Source: Actinophytocola oryzae
Lineage (GTDB): Bacteria > Actinomycetota > Actinomycetes > Mycobacteriales > Pseudonocardiaceae
DNA length: 64,000 nucleotides
Direction of reading: 5' to 3'
Assembly (NCBI RefSeq): GCF_004364325.1
Contig: NZ_SOCP01000014.1
Location: 62,001 to 126,000 of the forward strand
How positions within the stretch are numbered: position 1 is the first letter of the stretch; each line of letters opens with the position of its first letter. Shown here piece by piece: positions 44,140-52,387 of the stretch. A program made the translations under genes and the position numbers. Below the pieces are notes generated by a model that saw only the letters and a program-made list of their open reading frames with translations, did not search any database and was not told the DNA's origin.

Positions 44140-44458
44140 CTGTCGAACGTCGTCCTTCCCCGACAGACCTGACCTGTACTTCACCTCACCGCCGTCACTA
44201 ACGTCGTTGACCGTCTGAGCTGGGCACGCCAAGTGCGCTGTGAGCCACGCGCAGGTATCGGTGGGCTTGCGGAGGCAGATCCCCCGGCTGCATCGCCAGC
44301 AGTGCTCCTTCATCTCCAATGACTAAGCGCTCGCCGCTGGTATGGACGGGTCGTCCGAGACTGACGTACGGAACCCGCTTCACAGCGCTGCGCCCCCACC
44401 ACTCATCGAGATGGTATGCGGGTTGCCACCTTTGTCGGCAGATTAGGCGAGTGCCGAA
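44140..44458. other. Gap between the two convergent NTPase genes
   Basis: 319 bases. A 61-codon frame on the minus strand (44198-44383) exists, but has no ribosome site or family resemblance. No terminator hairpin stood out. Confidence 0.35.
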
Positions 44459-47400
44459 CTAATGGGGTCGGCTGATGTCGAGTAGGAATGACTGAATGAC
44501 GACGTCATGTCCCGCAGACGCGGCCTGTTGGTCTAGCTGTCGCTGCACCTCAGAGCGGTCGCGCCGATCTCGCTGTATTCGCACTTCCGATCGTTGCTCT
44601 GGGGTGATCCAGTACACCAGGTAGATCCCGTACTGCACTCCGGACGGGATCAGGTAGAGCTGTACGAGTTGCGCGTGCATCGCGGTGAATAGCTTCGCGT
44701 GGTTGATGAGTTTGGCTTCGATGATGACTTGGGCGTGGGTTTGAGGTTGAGTGGCGGTCGCCAGGGCAATTTTTAGATCGATACGGGTGCCGCTTCCCTG
44801 TTTGTGGCGTCGGCGCACTTGGGGCTCGCGATCGATAATACTGTTCTTGCAGAGGAGTGTTCTGAGGTTGCGTTGTATCCAGTCGGAGATGTCGTCTTCG
44901 GACTTGGGTGTCGGCTCGTCACCGAGATTCCACAGGTCCCGCCAGGCGTTGCCGTGTGTGATCTCGTGTTGAAGATCGCGCAAGTTTTCGATCACGACCT
45001 GCAGTAGGTCCTCGTTGGTGCGGATCAGCCGGCTGTCGGCACGGCCCAGTAGAGTCAGCAGGCCGCGTGGGTCCAAGGGTTTGAAGGCGAGATTTGCTTC
45101 CTGTGCGCGGGCCCTGCGCAGATATACGGAAATCACGTATCGGTCGGCCTCGGGCCTACCGGCTCGCAGGTCTGTGAGCGCTTGTGTGAGGCCGCGTGCG
45201 GCGAGTTGCTCGAGGACTCGCCCTCGGGCATGTCGAACGCCGAACGGTGAGTAGTCGTTCGATCGCCAGTCCGGATCCTCCTCTATGGGCAGTTGATCGA
45301 CAAGCAGCCGGCCGAGCCCGATAAGGTTGTGGTCATTTAGACTGGCGAGTTCGAGGCCCGGAACCACGTTGTCAAGTACGTCGAGCGTCGCACACTGGGT
45401 CACGAGTTCGGCGACAACACTGTCCGGGTCCAACACCGCTTGTCCGCGATGGGCGAGCGCGGCGAGTGTCGTGTCCCCGACCGTGCGAAGTTGCTGGCAG
45501 GTGGAGCGGGCGGTGGCCGGCGCATGGGCTATCAGGAGGTCGAGGAGGGTCGCGGCGAGGCCGCCGCTATAGGCACCTGTAATGAGGCGCTGTCCTACCG
45601 GTTGGGCCAGGTCCACGATCAGGCGCTCGTAGACGCAGTGGATGCTAATGGGTGCACGGCTCTGCGTCTGATACATCTCAAGTCTCTTGAGTGCCGCGTC
45701 GACCAGGCTTGCACGAGCCTGGTCGGGCGCGAAGTCGATCAGATCGCCACGTAGTTGGTCGTCGTCCTCGCTGCCAGCGCTCCAGGCCGAGACGATCGTC
45801 GACGCCCATTTCTGCCACACCGACACCTCTAGAGAACGGGCCAGGTGCGGTTGGTGCCGGACGAGTGTGGCGAGCAAGTACACGCCTGACCAGTCGGGCA
45901 TCGTTTGCGTGACCGTGATCCGGTCGACTCCGATAGAAACACTCAGGGACGGTTGGTGCGCTCGGAGATAGCGGAGTCCGAGGTCCACGATGAGTTGTTG
46001 ATCCTCGGGGCCAAGGAGTTCCCACCCGGCACGAGTGGTCAGGTCGTGATGGAAGTGCCGAGCTGCGCTCGAACTGCCGTCACAGGCAAGCGAGTAAACG
46101 ATCTTCCACCAGTTGGAGAGATCGCTGGCGGTGGCGTGGAGCGATTCGGTGAGCTGTTGTCGCTGAGTATCGCGACGCTTTCTCCGCTCCAGTTCTACAT
46201 CGCGTTCCGCCGTCCTTGCTCGACGTGATCGCTGTGCTTGTGACGAGTTTAATTTGATCGACTCCCGCAGGGGTCGGGTTGGTTCGTAGGCGGGATGATC
46301 GGTTGGAAGAGAGAGGATTAGATCTGCCGTGCAGCGGGTTGGCTGATCGAGCAGCGAGGGCACACAGTTGGCCAACACGGGACGCGCAGGCGAGGGTAGT
46401 TGGGGTAGCTCCCTGACGAGCGAGTCGCGATCGTCTACGGTCACCAGACCGAGGTCAAGCAGATCGGACCAGTGATGCTCGTCGAGGCGCTCAGCCACGA
46501 CAATCGCCAGTTGTATACGTGAATCGCAGCCTGCGTCCGTCCACGGAGGTCCTTTACGACGGTCATGCCATGAGTGCCACCGAGTGGTCTGGATCAACGT
46601 CGCCACAAGAGCGGCGAGCGAGATACGGATCGGATGAAACTCTTGGTGGGCCCATCCCCTGCGCACGAGCTGGGGTATCAACCGCCCGTGGGCTTCCTCA
46701 CCGTCACTGACGCGTTCCGCGGCCCAGTACAAGACTGTCGGAAGGTCGTCGACCGGGATCTGATCGCTGAGCTGGCCCAGAAGAACCAGGTATGCACCAA
46801 CGAGGTCGGTGTTGCGGCGCGGCCGCAACACCTCCAACAGTTCAGGAGTACTCAGCAGCGTCGGATACAACGCCTCGATACCAGCGGCGAGTAATTCGTC
46901 ATCAGGATCCTCATCTGGCTCAAGGGACAGCAGCGGCCGCATCCGGCTGGTCACCGCATCATTGCCGAAGGAAGCGGTGGCCGCAGCGGCCGGCCGGCGC
47001 GTCCAGGGTGCCCACGCCGGATCAAGGACCACGGTGAGAAGGTCCTCGCCAAGCTCGCCGCACCTGCCTGCTTCGGCAAGCCGGCCGATCCACCACACCT
47101 CCTCGGTATGCGTGAGGCCGTTGGCGAGGTGCTGCCGCAAGTCATCCGACAGGCCCGGATACGCCAGCGCCGTCAGGTCCAGGCCCCAGTCTGGATCCGT
47201 ATCGCCTTCCGCGGCTTTGGTGAGCAATGCATGGACCACGGCGGCGCGGACGTCATCGGATGGGATCTCCACGCCGGTCTGGATGAGCGCTATCGCGTTC
47301 ACCGCGATCAAGTCCTCGACGAGTCCGGGAGCGATCGCCGCAAGCCATGCGGTTATCCCCGCCAGAACGCCGGGGACCCTGCCGTCCTCTCGTGCTCCGA

Positions 47401-48514
47401 GAAGGCCACGCAGCTGAGCATGTGTCACCTTTCGTTCCACGACGTACCGCGCAGCTAGATACTCAGCGTACTGCTGGTGCCGGAACGCCAATGCCGCGTC
47501 GGGGGCGGCGTCGAACAACGTTGTTCCAATCACCTCGCTGACTTGAGCCGGCGTGATAGGGGTTCCGGGTTCGTCGGGTTCCGGTGTAGACGGCAGTCCG
47601 GCGATGTACTGTCGCCTGGGCGCGGCAGGCTCAACGGTTCGCCCGAAACGGTTGACGCGCCCGAACACCGAAATCGCTGCCAAACGCATCGCGATCCGAC
47701 GGCGTCGATCCAACGGCACCAAGGGCTGCACATCGGCACCGGTCTCAACAAGGAACTGCTCCACTTCGTACTCAACCACAGCTAAGTGACTTGTCGGCAG
47801 CCTCCGAGTAGCCCGCCACTGCTTGGCCGCAGCTTCGAACTGCATCGCGGACGCGGCCAACCGCCCAAGCTTCGCCTCCGCTACCGCATCAAGGAAACCG
47901 TTCGGTACCGCAGCCCTCACCAGCAGCGCGGCCGCCGCAGCCCGGCTCAGCGGCAGTAGCTTTAGCTCCTCAAAGTCCGGCACCGTCCCCGCAAGAGCGG
48001 TGGCCAGAGACACGTCCCACGCCGCTGGCCGACACGCCAAACGCCACCGCACCCGCCGTCCCACTGGGCTCGTCATGTGGTGCTCGAGGATTCGAAACAC
48101 CGACGACTCCTCACCAGCGACAACGTCGAGACCGTCGATATAGACCGGACCACCATCCTCAATCGCCGCCGCGAGTTCCCGGTGCATGCCGCTCTTGTCG
48201 AACAACCGAAGATCAACCACGACCCCGCTCGGCTCAAGCGTTCGCAAAGCGTCCAGCACCGTGGACTTCCCCACTCCACCCGGCGCGAGCAACACAAAGC
48301 TCAGCACACCACCGTCACCTAAGACCAGCTCCGTCACCGAAATCGGCCGCGCTCCGCTGCCGAACCATGACTCGCTATCCGGCTCAAGGTCGAGGAACCC
48401 GTGACGGTCGAGCACCACCTCGGTACCGACCGAGCCACCAGACCACGACGACCCTCGCCGAACCGGTAGCACATGACGATCCAGACCCCGCCGGAGTTCG
48501 CTACCGACCGTCAC
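44459..48514 (-). CDS. NACHT-like NTPase with C-terminal PD-(D/E)xK nuclease domain
   Basis: 1351 residues. Residues about 60-270 are a P-loop NTPase: Walker A VLLAPGGVGKSTVLDALR at 75-92, Walker B VYIDGLDVV, a following Arg/Pro helix (WRLACRPAAWD) and a winged-helix-like region (AFRHQQYAEYLAARYV), as in NACHT/STAND proteins. Residues about 330-1200 are helical repeats, the sensing part in this family. The C-terminus has a nuclease-like core: RIDLKI (Asp 1246), then AQVIIEAKLI (Glu 1266, Lys 1268), the D...ExK arrangement, and conserved QLVQLYL. The gene is convergent with the other STAND-nuclease, and its effector is at the opposite end. Defence role inferred. Confidence 0.8.
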   Translation of the reverse strand: MTVGSELRRGLDRHVLPVRRGSSWSGGSVGTEVVLDRHGFLDLEPDSESWFGSGARPISVTELVLGDGGVLSFVLLAPGGVGKSTVLDALRTLEPSGVVVDLRLFDKSGMHRELAAAIEDGGPVYIDGLDVVAGEESSVFRILEHHMTSPVGRRVRWRLACRPAAWDVSLATALAGTVPDFEELKLLPLSRAAAAALLVRAAVPNGFLDAVAEAKLGRLAASAMQFEAAAKQWRATRRLPTSHLAVVEYEVEQFLVETGADVQPLVPLDRRRRIAMRLAAISVFGRVNRFGRTVEPAAPRRQYIAGLPSTPEPDEPGTPITPAQVSEVIGTTLFDAAPDAALAFRHQQYAEYLAARYVVERKVTHAQLRGLLGAREDGRVPGVLAGITAWLAAIAPGLVEDLIAVNAIALIQTGVEIPSDDVRAAVVHALLTKAAEGDTDPDWGLDLTALAYPGLSDDLRQHLANGLTHTEEVWWIGRLAEAGRCGELGEDLLTVVLDPAWAPWTRRPAAAATASFGNDAVTSRMRPLLSLEPDEDPDDELLAAGIEALYPTLLSTPELLEVLRPRRNTDLVGAYLVLLGQLSDQIPVDDLPTVLYWAAERVSDGEEAHGRLIPQLVRRGWAHQEFHPIRISLAALVATLIQTTRWHSWHDRRKGPPWTDAGCDSRIQLAIVVAERLDEHHWSDLLDLGLVTVDDRDSLVRELPQLPSPARPVLANCVPSLLDQPTRCTADLILSLPTDHPAYEPTRPLRESIKLNSSQAQRSRRARTAERDVELERRKRRDTQRQQLTESLHATASDLSNWWKIVYSLACDGSSSAARHFHHDLTTRAGWELLGPEDQQLIVDLGLRYLRAHQPSLSVSIGVDRITVTQTMPDWSGVYLLATLVRHQPHLARSLEVSVWQKWASTIVSAWSAGSEDDDQLRGDLIDFAPDQARASLVDAALKRLEMYQTQSRAPISIHCVYERLIVDLAQPVGQRLITGAYSGGLAATLLDLLIAHAPATARSTCQQLRTVGDTTLAALAHRGQAVLDPDSVVAELVTQCATLDVLDNVVPGLELASLNDHNLIGLGRLLVDQLPIEEDPDWRSNDYSPFGVRHARGRVLEQLAARGLTQALTDLRAGRPEADRYVISVYLRRARAQEANLAFKPLDPRGLLTLLGRADSRLIRTNEDLLQVVIENLRDLQHEITHGNAWRDLWNLGDEPTPKSEDDISDWIQRNLRTLLCKNSIIDREPQVRRRHKQGSGTRIDLKIALATATQPQTHAQVIIEAKLINHAKLFTAMHAQLVQLYLIPSGVQYGIYLVYWITPEQRSEVRIQRDRRDRSEVQRQLDQQAASAGHDVVIQSFLLDISRPH

Positions 48515-48967
48515 ATCACACTCCTCGGAGATCCTCTATCGCGACGCCAGGCATCCCCCCACCGCCGTCGTTCATCCGCACTACCTGCGACGATAGGCCA
48601 TATCTTCGCGCGTCGCAGGCAACATCTCTACGTAAGATGCGCGCATCTGGCTCTCTGGAGCCTGCGGTCGATGTCAGCCCGGGGATACACGGTGTCCAAC
48701 CCGGATCGGCTCTCTGCGGCGCCACCCGTTGGTGACGAACCGCCGGGCGTGGACGTGCACCGACCGCACTTGACGGTCATCGGACTGGAGGAGGTACCTG
48801 CCCTGTAGGCCAATGCCGCGCCAAGCACGTCGAGACAGCCCTTAGCGACGGAACAGCCGCGAAGGCGCGTATATACCCGAGGTCGATATCGCTCTATGTC
48901 GGATATCCATGCTCACCGGACGACGGTCCTTCTTGGTGGGCCTGCGTGCGAGTACACGAGCCGATGT
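48515..48967. other. Promoter region of the NACHT-like gene
   Basis: About 450 bases. No supported gene; frames are short and unlike any family. It should contain the leftward promoter for the NTPase gene and the 3' end region of the DUF4238 gene. Confidence 0.35.
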
Positions 48968-50020
48968 CTATGAGATTGGACGCTTGATTACGCGGTGTTG
49001 CTCCCTGATCGTTCCGTCGCCGGGGATGCGAATGCCGATCACCTCGTCGATGAACGCGGTACGACGCGGTACCTCGATTCCATCCAGCGGACGGTCGGCA
49101 GGGTGGTGAAAGATCGACCTGGAGGCCTCGCTCACAACGGCTAGATTGATCTGCCTGGCGCGCGTCGAGGCTGCCGGAAGGTCGACCACCCGCTCCGTGC
49201 CACGGTCCATGAGGGCGAGAGCGGTGCGGCGGTCCAACGGCATCACGATCATCGTCGCGTTGATGCCGTCAACGGCAGGTTGCTCGTCAGGTGACCGCGG
49301 CGACCAAGTGCCAACTGGGTTGTCGCTGGTCACGAGGCAGTCAGTGTCGAATCGGAACAGTCGCCAGGGCCGTTGTACTAGGTGTGGGTGGTAGGCGTCG
49401 ATCGCCATACGAAGGGCCTGCTGGACGGCGAACGTCTGAGACATCCTGAGCTTGGGGAACCTCTCACTCAGGTTGTCCCGGACTGCTTGGACCGCGGCAA
49501 CGTCGTGGGCTTCGCCGCGACTTTTCAACCACTGGGGAATTCGCTCTGGGTTGTTCGTCAACTCCATCTCGATGTACTGCTGGGCAGCCAAGGTCCCCAC
49601 GGCCTCGGCGTCCTCGCGGAACCGCCGGGTCCTGGTCTTCTGCAACGCGATGAACTGGGTAAGCCGGTAGCGGTCCTCCACGGTCGGTGGAAACTGGCCG
49701 TCAAGCAGGTGCGTAAGAGCCTGAGCGGCCTTGTGCTCGATCTGCGAGAGCACCCGTTCGACCATCTCCGGATCGTGACCTACGCGGTGGCTCTCAGCGA
49801 TCGTCTCGGTCGGCATCGCGTAGTAGCCCTCTTGGGCGCACACCCTCTTCACCGGCCGCATCCGAGACCGATGCGGCGGATCGCGGTCGACGACCACGAG
49901 GTTCTGCCTATCGTCAGCGAACCGACGGAGGTAGAACCTCGGTACGAGGTGATGCCTGGGCACTCTCGCAATGATATTCCGCCAGGTCAAGGCGTTTCCG
50001 GTGAGTCGATTCGGCTGCAT
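48968..50020 (-). CDS. DUF4238 protein
   Basis: 350 residues if started at ATG 50020; a GTG at 49963, just before PRHHLVPRFYLRRFAD, is the other option and the longer open frame is shadow. The N-terminal HHLVPRFYLRRFADD and later FALQKTRTRRFRE-like helices, then TDCLVTSDNPVG and TMIVMPLDRRTALALMD, are the DUF4238 pattern. Biochemical role is unknown, but such proteins recur in defence islands and phage-related regions. It is divergent from the gene at 50111, and lies between the NACHT-like gene and Wadjet. Confidence 0.75.
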   Translation of the reverse strand: MQPNRLTGNALTWRNIIARVPRHHLVPRFYLRRFADDRQNLVVVDRDPPHRSRMRPVKRVCAQEGYYAMPTETIAESHRVGHDPEMVERVLSQIEHKAAQALTHLLDGQFPPTVEDRYRLTQFIALQKTRTRRFREDAEAVGTLAAQQYIEMELTNNPERIPQWLKSRGEAHDVAAVQAVRDNLSERFPKLRMSQTFAVQQALRMAIDAYHPHLVQRPWRLFRFDTDCLVTSDNPVGTWSPRSPDEQPAVDGINATMIVMPLDRRTALALMDRGTERVVDLPAASTRARQINLAVVSEASRSIFHHPADRPLDGIEVPRRTAFIDEVIGIRIPGDGTIREQHRVIKRPIS

Positions 50021-50110
50021 CAACGACCAGTAGCGGGCGTATTTCGGTGCGCGGATCGCGACCCTGTGATGGACACTGTACGGAGAGAAGGCCGTGAAAG
50101 GAGACATTCG

Positions 50111-50944
50111 GTGTACCTGAAGTTCGACGGAGGTGTGGAGCTGCGGATCACTCCTGCCCCAGACCAGGAACCGGTGAGCCTTACCCCTGGCTTGGGAGCT
50201 CACCGAATGCGGGTACCACTTCTCGTCGAACCGATCGCGCTTCCCGCCGGGATCACGGTGCTTCAGCTCAGCGGCGAGCTGTACGCCGAGCATCCGGCGC
50301 CACAGTGGCTCGGGGATGTCGTCCCGGTCGCGGTCTCGTTGCTTGAGGGCAGGTCCCGCCCTGCCGACATCGCCTGCTCCTTGTCTGACCAGCAGATCCT
50401 CGCCCTGGAACAGACTCGCGGTGATCAGGAACTGCAAATCCGGATAAATCTGACGGGCGTCCTGCCCCAGGGACCCGGCGAGTTCCCGTTCGCTCACGAC
50501 CAGGAGATCCTCCGCGTCCCGACGAGCCGATGGGGCCAGCAGCTCGAAAGTCTCGGCCGCGCCGTGTCCATCACCATCGCTGTACCGCTCCCACCGGACG
50601 GCGCCCACCTAGCCGACGCTGGCAACTACCTCCGCGAGGCAAAGCTGCTCATCACCGACGGCAAGTACGAACCTGCTGTCGTGAAGGTCCGCCATGCGCT
50701 GGAACGGATGCAGGAACTCAAACACTGGCCGACCAAACCGCCCAAGGACCAGCCCGACCCGACCAAGTGGTCCCAGGACGTACGGTGGGGTGTCATATTG
50801 AGGAGCTTGTGGGCGCAGGCGTGCGGTGCGGCGCACGCCGACGAAGTCACGAAGGACTTCGTCTACACCCGGTCCGACGCGATCTCCCTGCAGGTCGGCG
50901 CGGCCGGCATACTCAATCAGCTCACAGCCGTCCTCGCGCCCTAG
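50111..50944 (+). CDS. Unknown protein divergent from DUF4238, helical C-terminus
   Basis: 277 residues from GTG 50111, preceded by AGGAGA; the open frame upstream is a shadow of the opposite gene. The first 180 residues look like beta-strands (VYLKFDGGVELRITPAP, ITVLQLSGELYAEHPAPQWL, RAVSITIAVPLPP). The last 90 are helical with NYLREAKLLITDGKYEPAVV, KVRHALERMQELKHW and RSLWAQACGAAHADEVTKDF, reminiscent of small HEPN-type helical bundles, but I cannot assign a family. It forms a divergent pair with the DUF4238 gene inside a defence island. Confidence 0.68.
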   Translation: MYLKFDGGVELRITPAPDQEPVSLTPGLGAHRMRVPLLVEPIALPAGITVLQLSGELYAEHPAPQWLGDVVPVAVSLLEGRSRPADIACSLSDQQILALEQTRGDQELQIRINLTGVLPQGPGEFPFAHDQEILRVPTSRWGQQLESLGRAVSITIAVPLPPDGAHLADAGNYLREAKLLITDGKYEPAVVKVRHALERMQELKHWPTKPPKDQPDPTKWSQDVRWGVILRSLWAQACGAAHADEVTKDFVYTRSDAISLQVGAAGILNQLTAVLAP

Positions 50945-51334
50945 CGGCTGCGGCGCTGTACTCGTACTGCGCAGCGCAGCAGATCGTCACCTCGACATCG
51001 TCATAGCGGAAATAGCTATCCTCGGGCTTAGAGACACCCTCCCATGGATACGGCGTACAGCCACGTCTGGTATCGCGATTAACGAGTATCGTGCCATCCT
51101 CGTGGCTTGTTCAGGATTCTATCGGCACGCGAACTGACCCTCCGCGCCGCAGCTCCATCTCATCGATTCCATCTAGGGATTCACGCTGGCCGACGAGTGC
51201 TGCTGTGTCTGCTTGAGCGGATTGACGGGATCAAATTCGACAATATCAGCGGGGCGACCTGGTTACAGCAGCACAACGCTCGACATCGGGAGGCCCTTCC
51301 TCTCCGAGGGTCTTCTCTGAAAGGCCTTTTCGAC
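50945..51334. other. Intergenic region, nothing recognised
   Basis: 390 bases between convergent ends of the unknown gene and jetD. One frame (51107-51454) runs across jetD's end without support. No RNA or repeat seen. Confidence 0.35.
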
Positions 51335-52387
51335 CTAATCCTCAACAGCAAACCAGTCCGATATCGAATTCACCGTTTCGAGCACCTCGATCCCGACATT
51401 CTCCTGTACGATCCGATCGCCCGCCCCGGCGACCTCAGCCGCGATCGTGGCTAGGGTGCCTTCCAGCCAGGTGTGGATCCAGCGGATCAGCTCCTGACTG
51501 GCGCGACCATTCCCGCGAACCCGTCGTTTCGAACCGTGGATGGTCGCGAGGCGATACAGCCCTCGCGCGGGGGCGATAGCATCGAAGCCGAGTTGTTCCG
51601 CACGGACGCAGGCATGGCGGGCAGCCCGGAAACCGCCAGCGTCGATGTCGCCGAAGTACCAGCATCGAACCGGGCGGTCTCCCTCCGCGGCCAGTGCCGA
51701 CAATCGTGTGCCCACCTGGTTGCCGGATCCCCAGACGATGCGTCCTTCGAAACCACGTCGAGCAGCCACACGACAGATCGAGACGTACGTCGTGTAGTTC
51801 TCGATGATCAGCCAGTCAGCGTCGCCGAAGATCCGTTGCTCCACGGGAGGCCAGCAGGGCTCACATTCGAGGAGCTCGAAGCTGAGCCGGTCCGGATCGA
51901 ACAATGGACCTAGAACCCAGCTCTCAAGTTCCTTCTCGTCGCCGAAGATCTCCAGCGACCGCTCGCGAAGTGGCACGCACACACCTCGCCGTCGCGGCAA
52001 CCAGGTGTTCACCTTGCTGAGGAAACGCCGTGTAGCAGAGTTGAGACGCCCTTGATCCTCGGCCACCGCAACCCACGTCAGATCGGCATGCCATACGACG
52101 GAGGCCGTCTCGACCGGAGCCGACGTCGGGGCAGCAGGTCTTTGCAGGTAACTGGGCAACGGTGGCAACGCAGTCACGTCCGCACGAGTCTTGGGAAGCT
52201 CGACCTTGCCCTGCTCGGCGAGCGACGTGATCGCGGCCAGCACGCGCGAGCGCCAGTCCACCGATGCCACAGCGCTGCGATCCACTGACGCCGCCGCCGC
52301 GAGCACGTCCTTCAGCGGCACCCGGCGGATCGGATGGCCGGCGACGACGCTCGCGATCGCCTCGGCCAAAACCGGCTCACGGGTCAT
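51335..52387 (-). CDS. jetD: JetD, Wadjet Toprim-type nuclease subunit
   Basis: 350 residues from ATG 52387, overlapping the jetC stop by 11 bases; the much longer open frame is a shadow of jetC. The N-terminal half is the DUF3322-like arm (MTREPVLAEAIASVVAGHPI, VETASVVWHADLTWVAVAED). The C-terminal half is a Toprim/DUF2220 domain with WLIIENYTTYVSIC (Glu), then RCWYFGDIDAGGFRAARHA (GDID, Asp pair) and IRWIHTWLEG. In Wadjet, JetD cuts closed circular DNA after the JetABC complex extrudes it, which removes plasmids. The catalytic acidic residues are present. Confidence 0.88.
   Translation of the reverse strand: MTREPVLAEAIASVVAGHPIRRVPLKDVLAAAASVDRSAVASVDWRSRVLAAITSLAEQGKVELPKTRADVTALPPLPSYLQRPAAPTSAPVETASVVWHADLTWVAVAEDQGRLNSATRRFLSKVNTWLPRRRGVCVPLRERSLEIFGDEKELESWVLGPLFDPDRLSFELLECEPCWPPVEQRIFGDADWLIIENYTTYVSICRVAARRGFEGRIVWGSGNQVGTRLSALAAEGDRPVRCWYFGDIDAGGFRAARHACVRAEQLGFDAIAPARGLYRLATIHGSKRRVRGNGRASQELIRWIHTWLEGTLATIAAEVAGAGDRIVQENVGIEVLETVNSISDWFAVED

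Noticed and set aside
44198..44383. 61-codon minus-strand frame between the two NTPase genes
   Set aside because: No ribosome site, no recognisable motif, and it lies in a convergent gap.
49382..50110. N-terminal extension of the 50111 gene
   Set aside because: It is the complementary strand of the DUF4238 gene, and the ribosome site lies just before GTG 50111.
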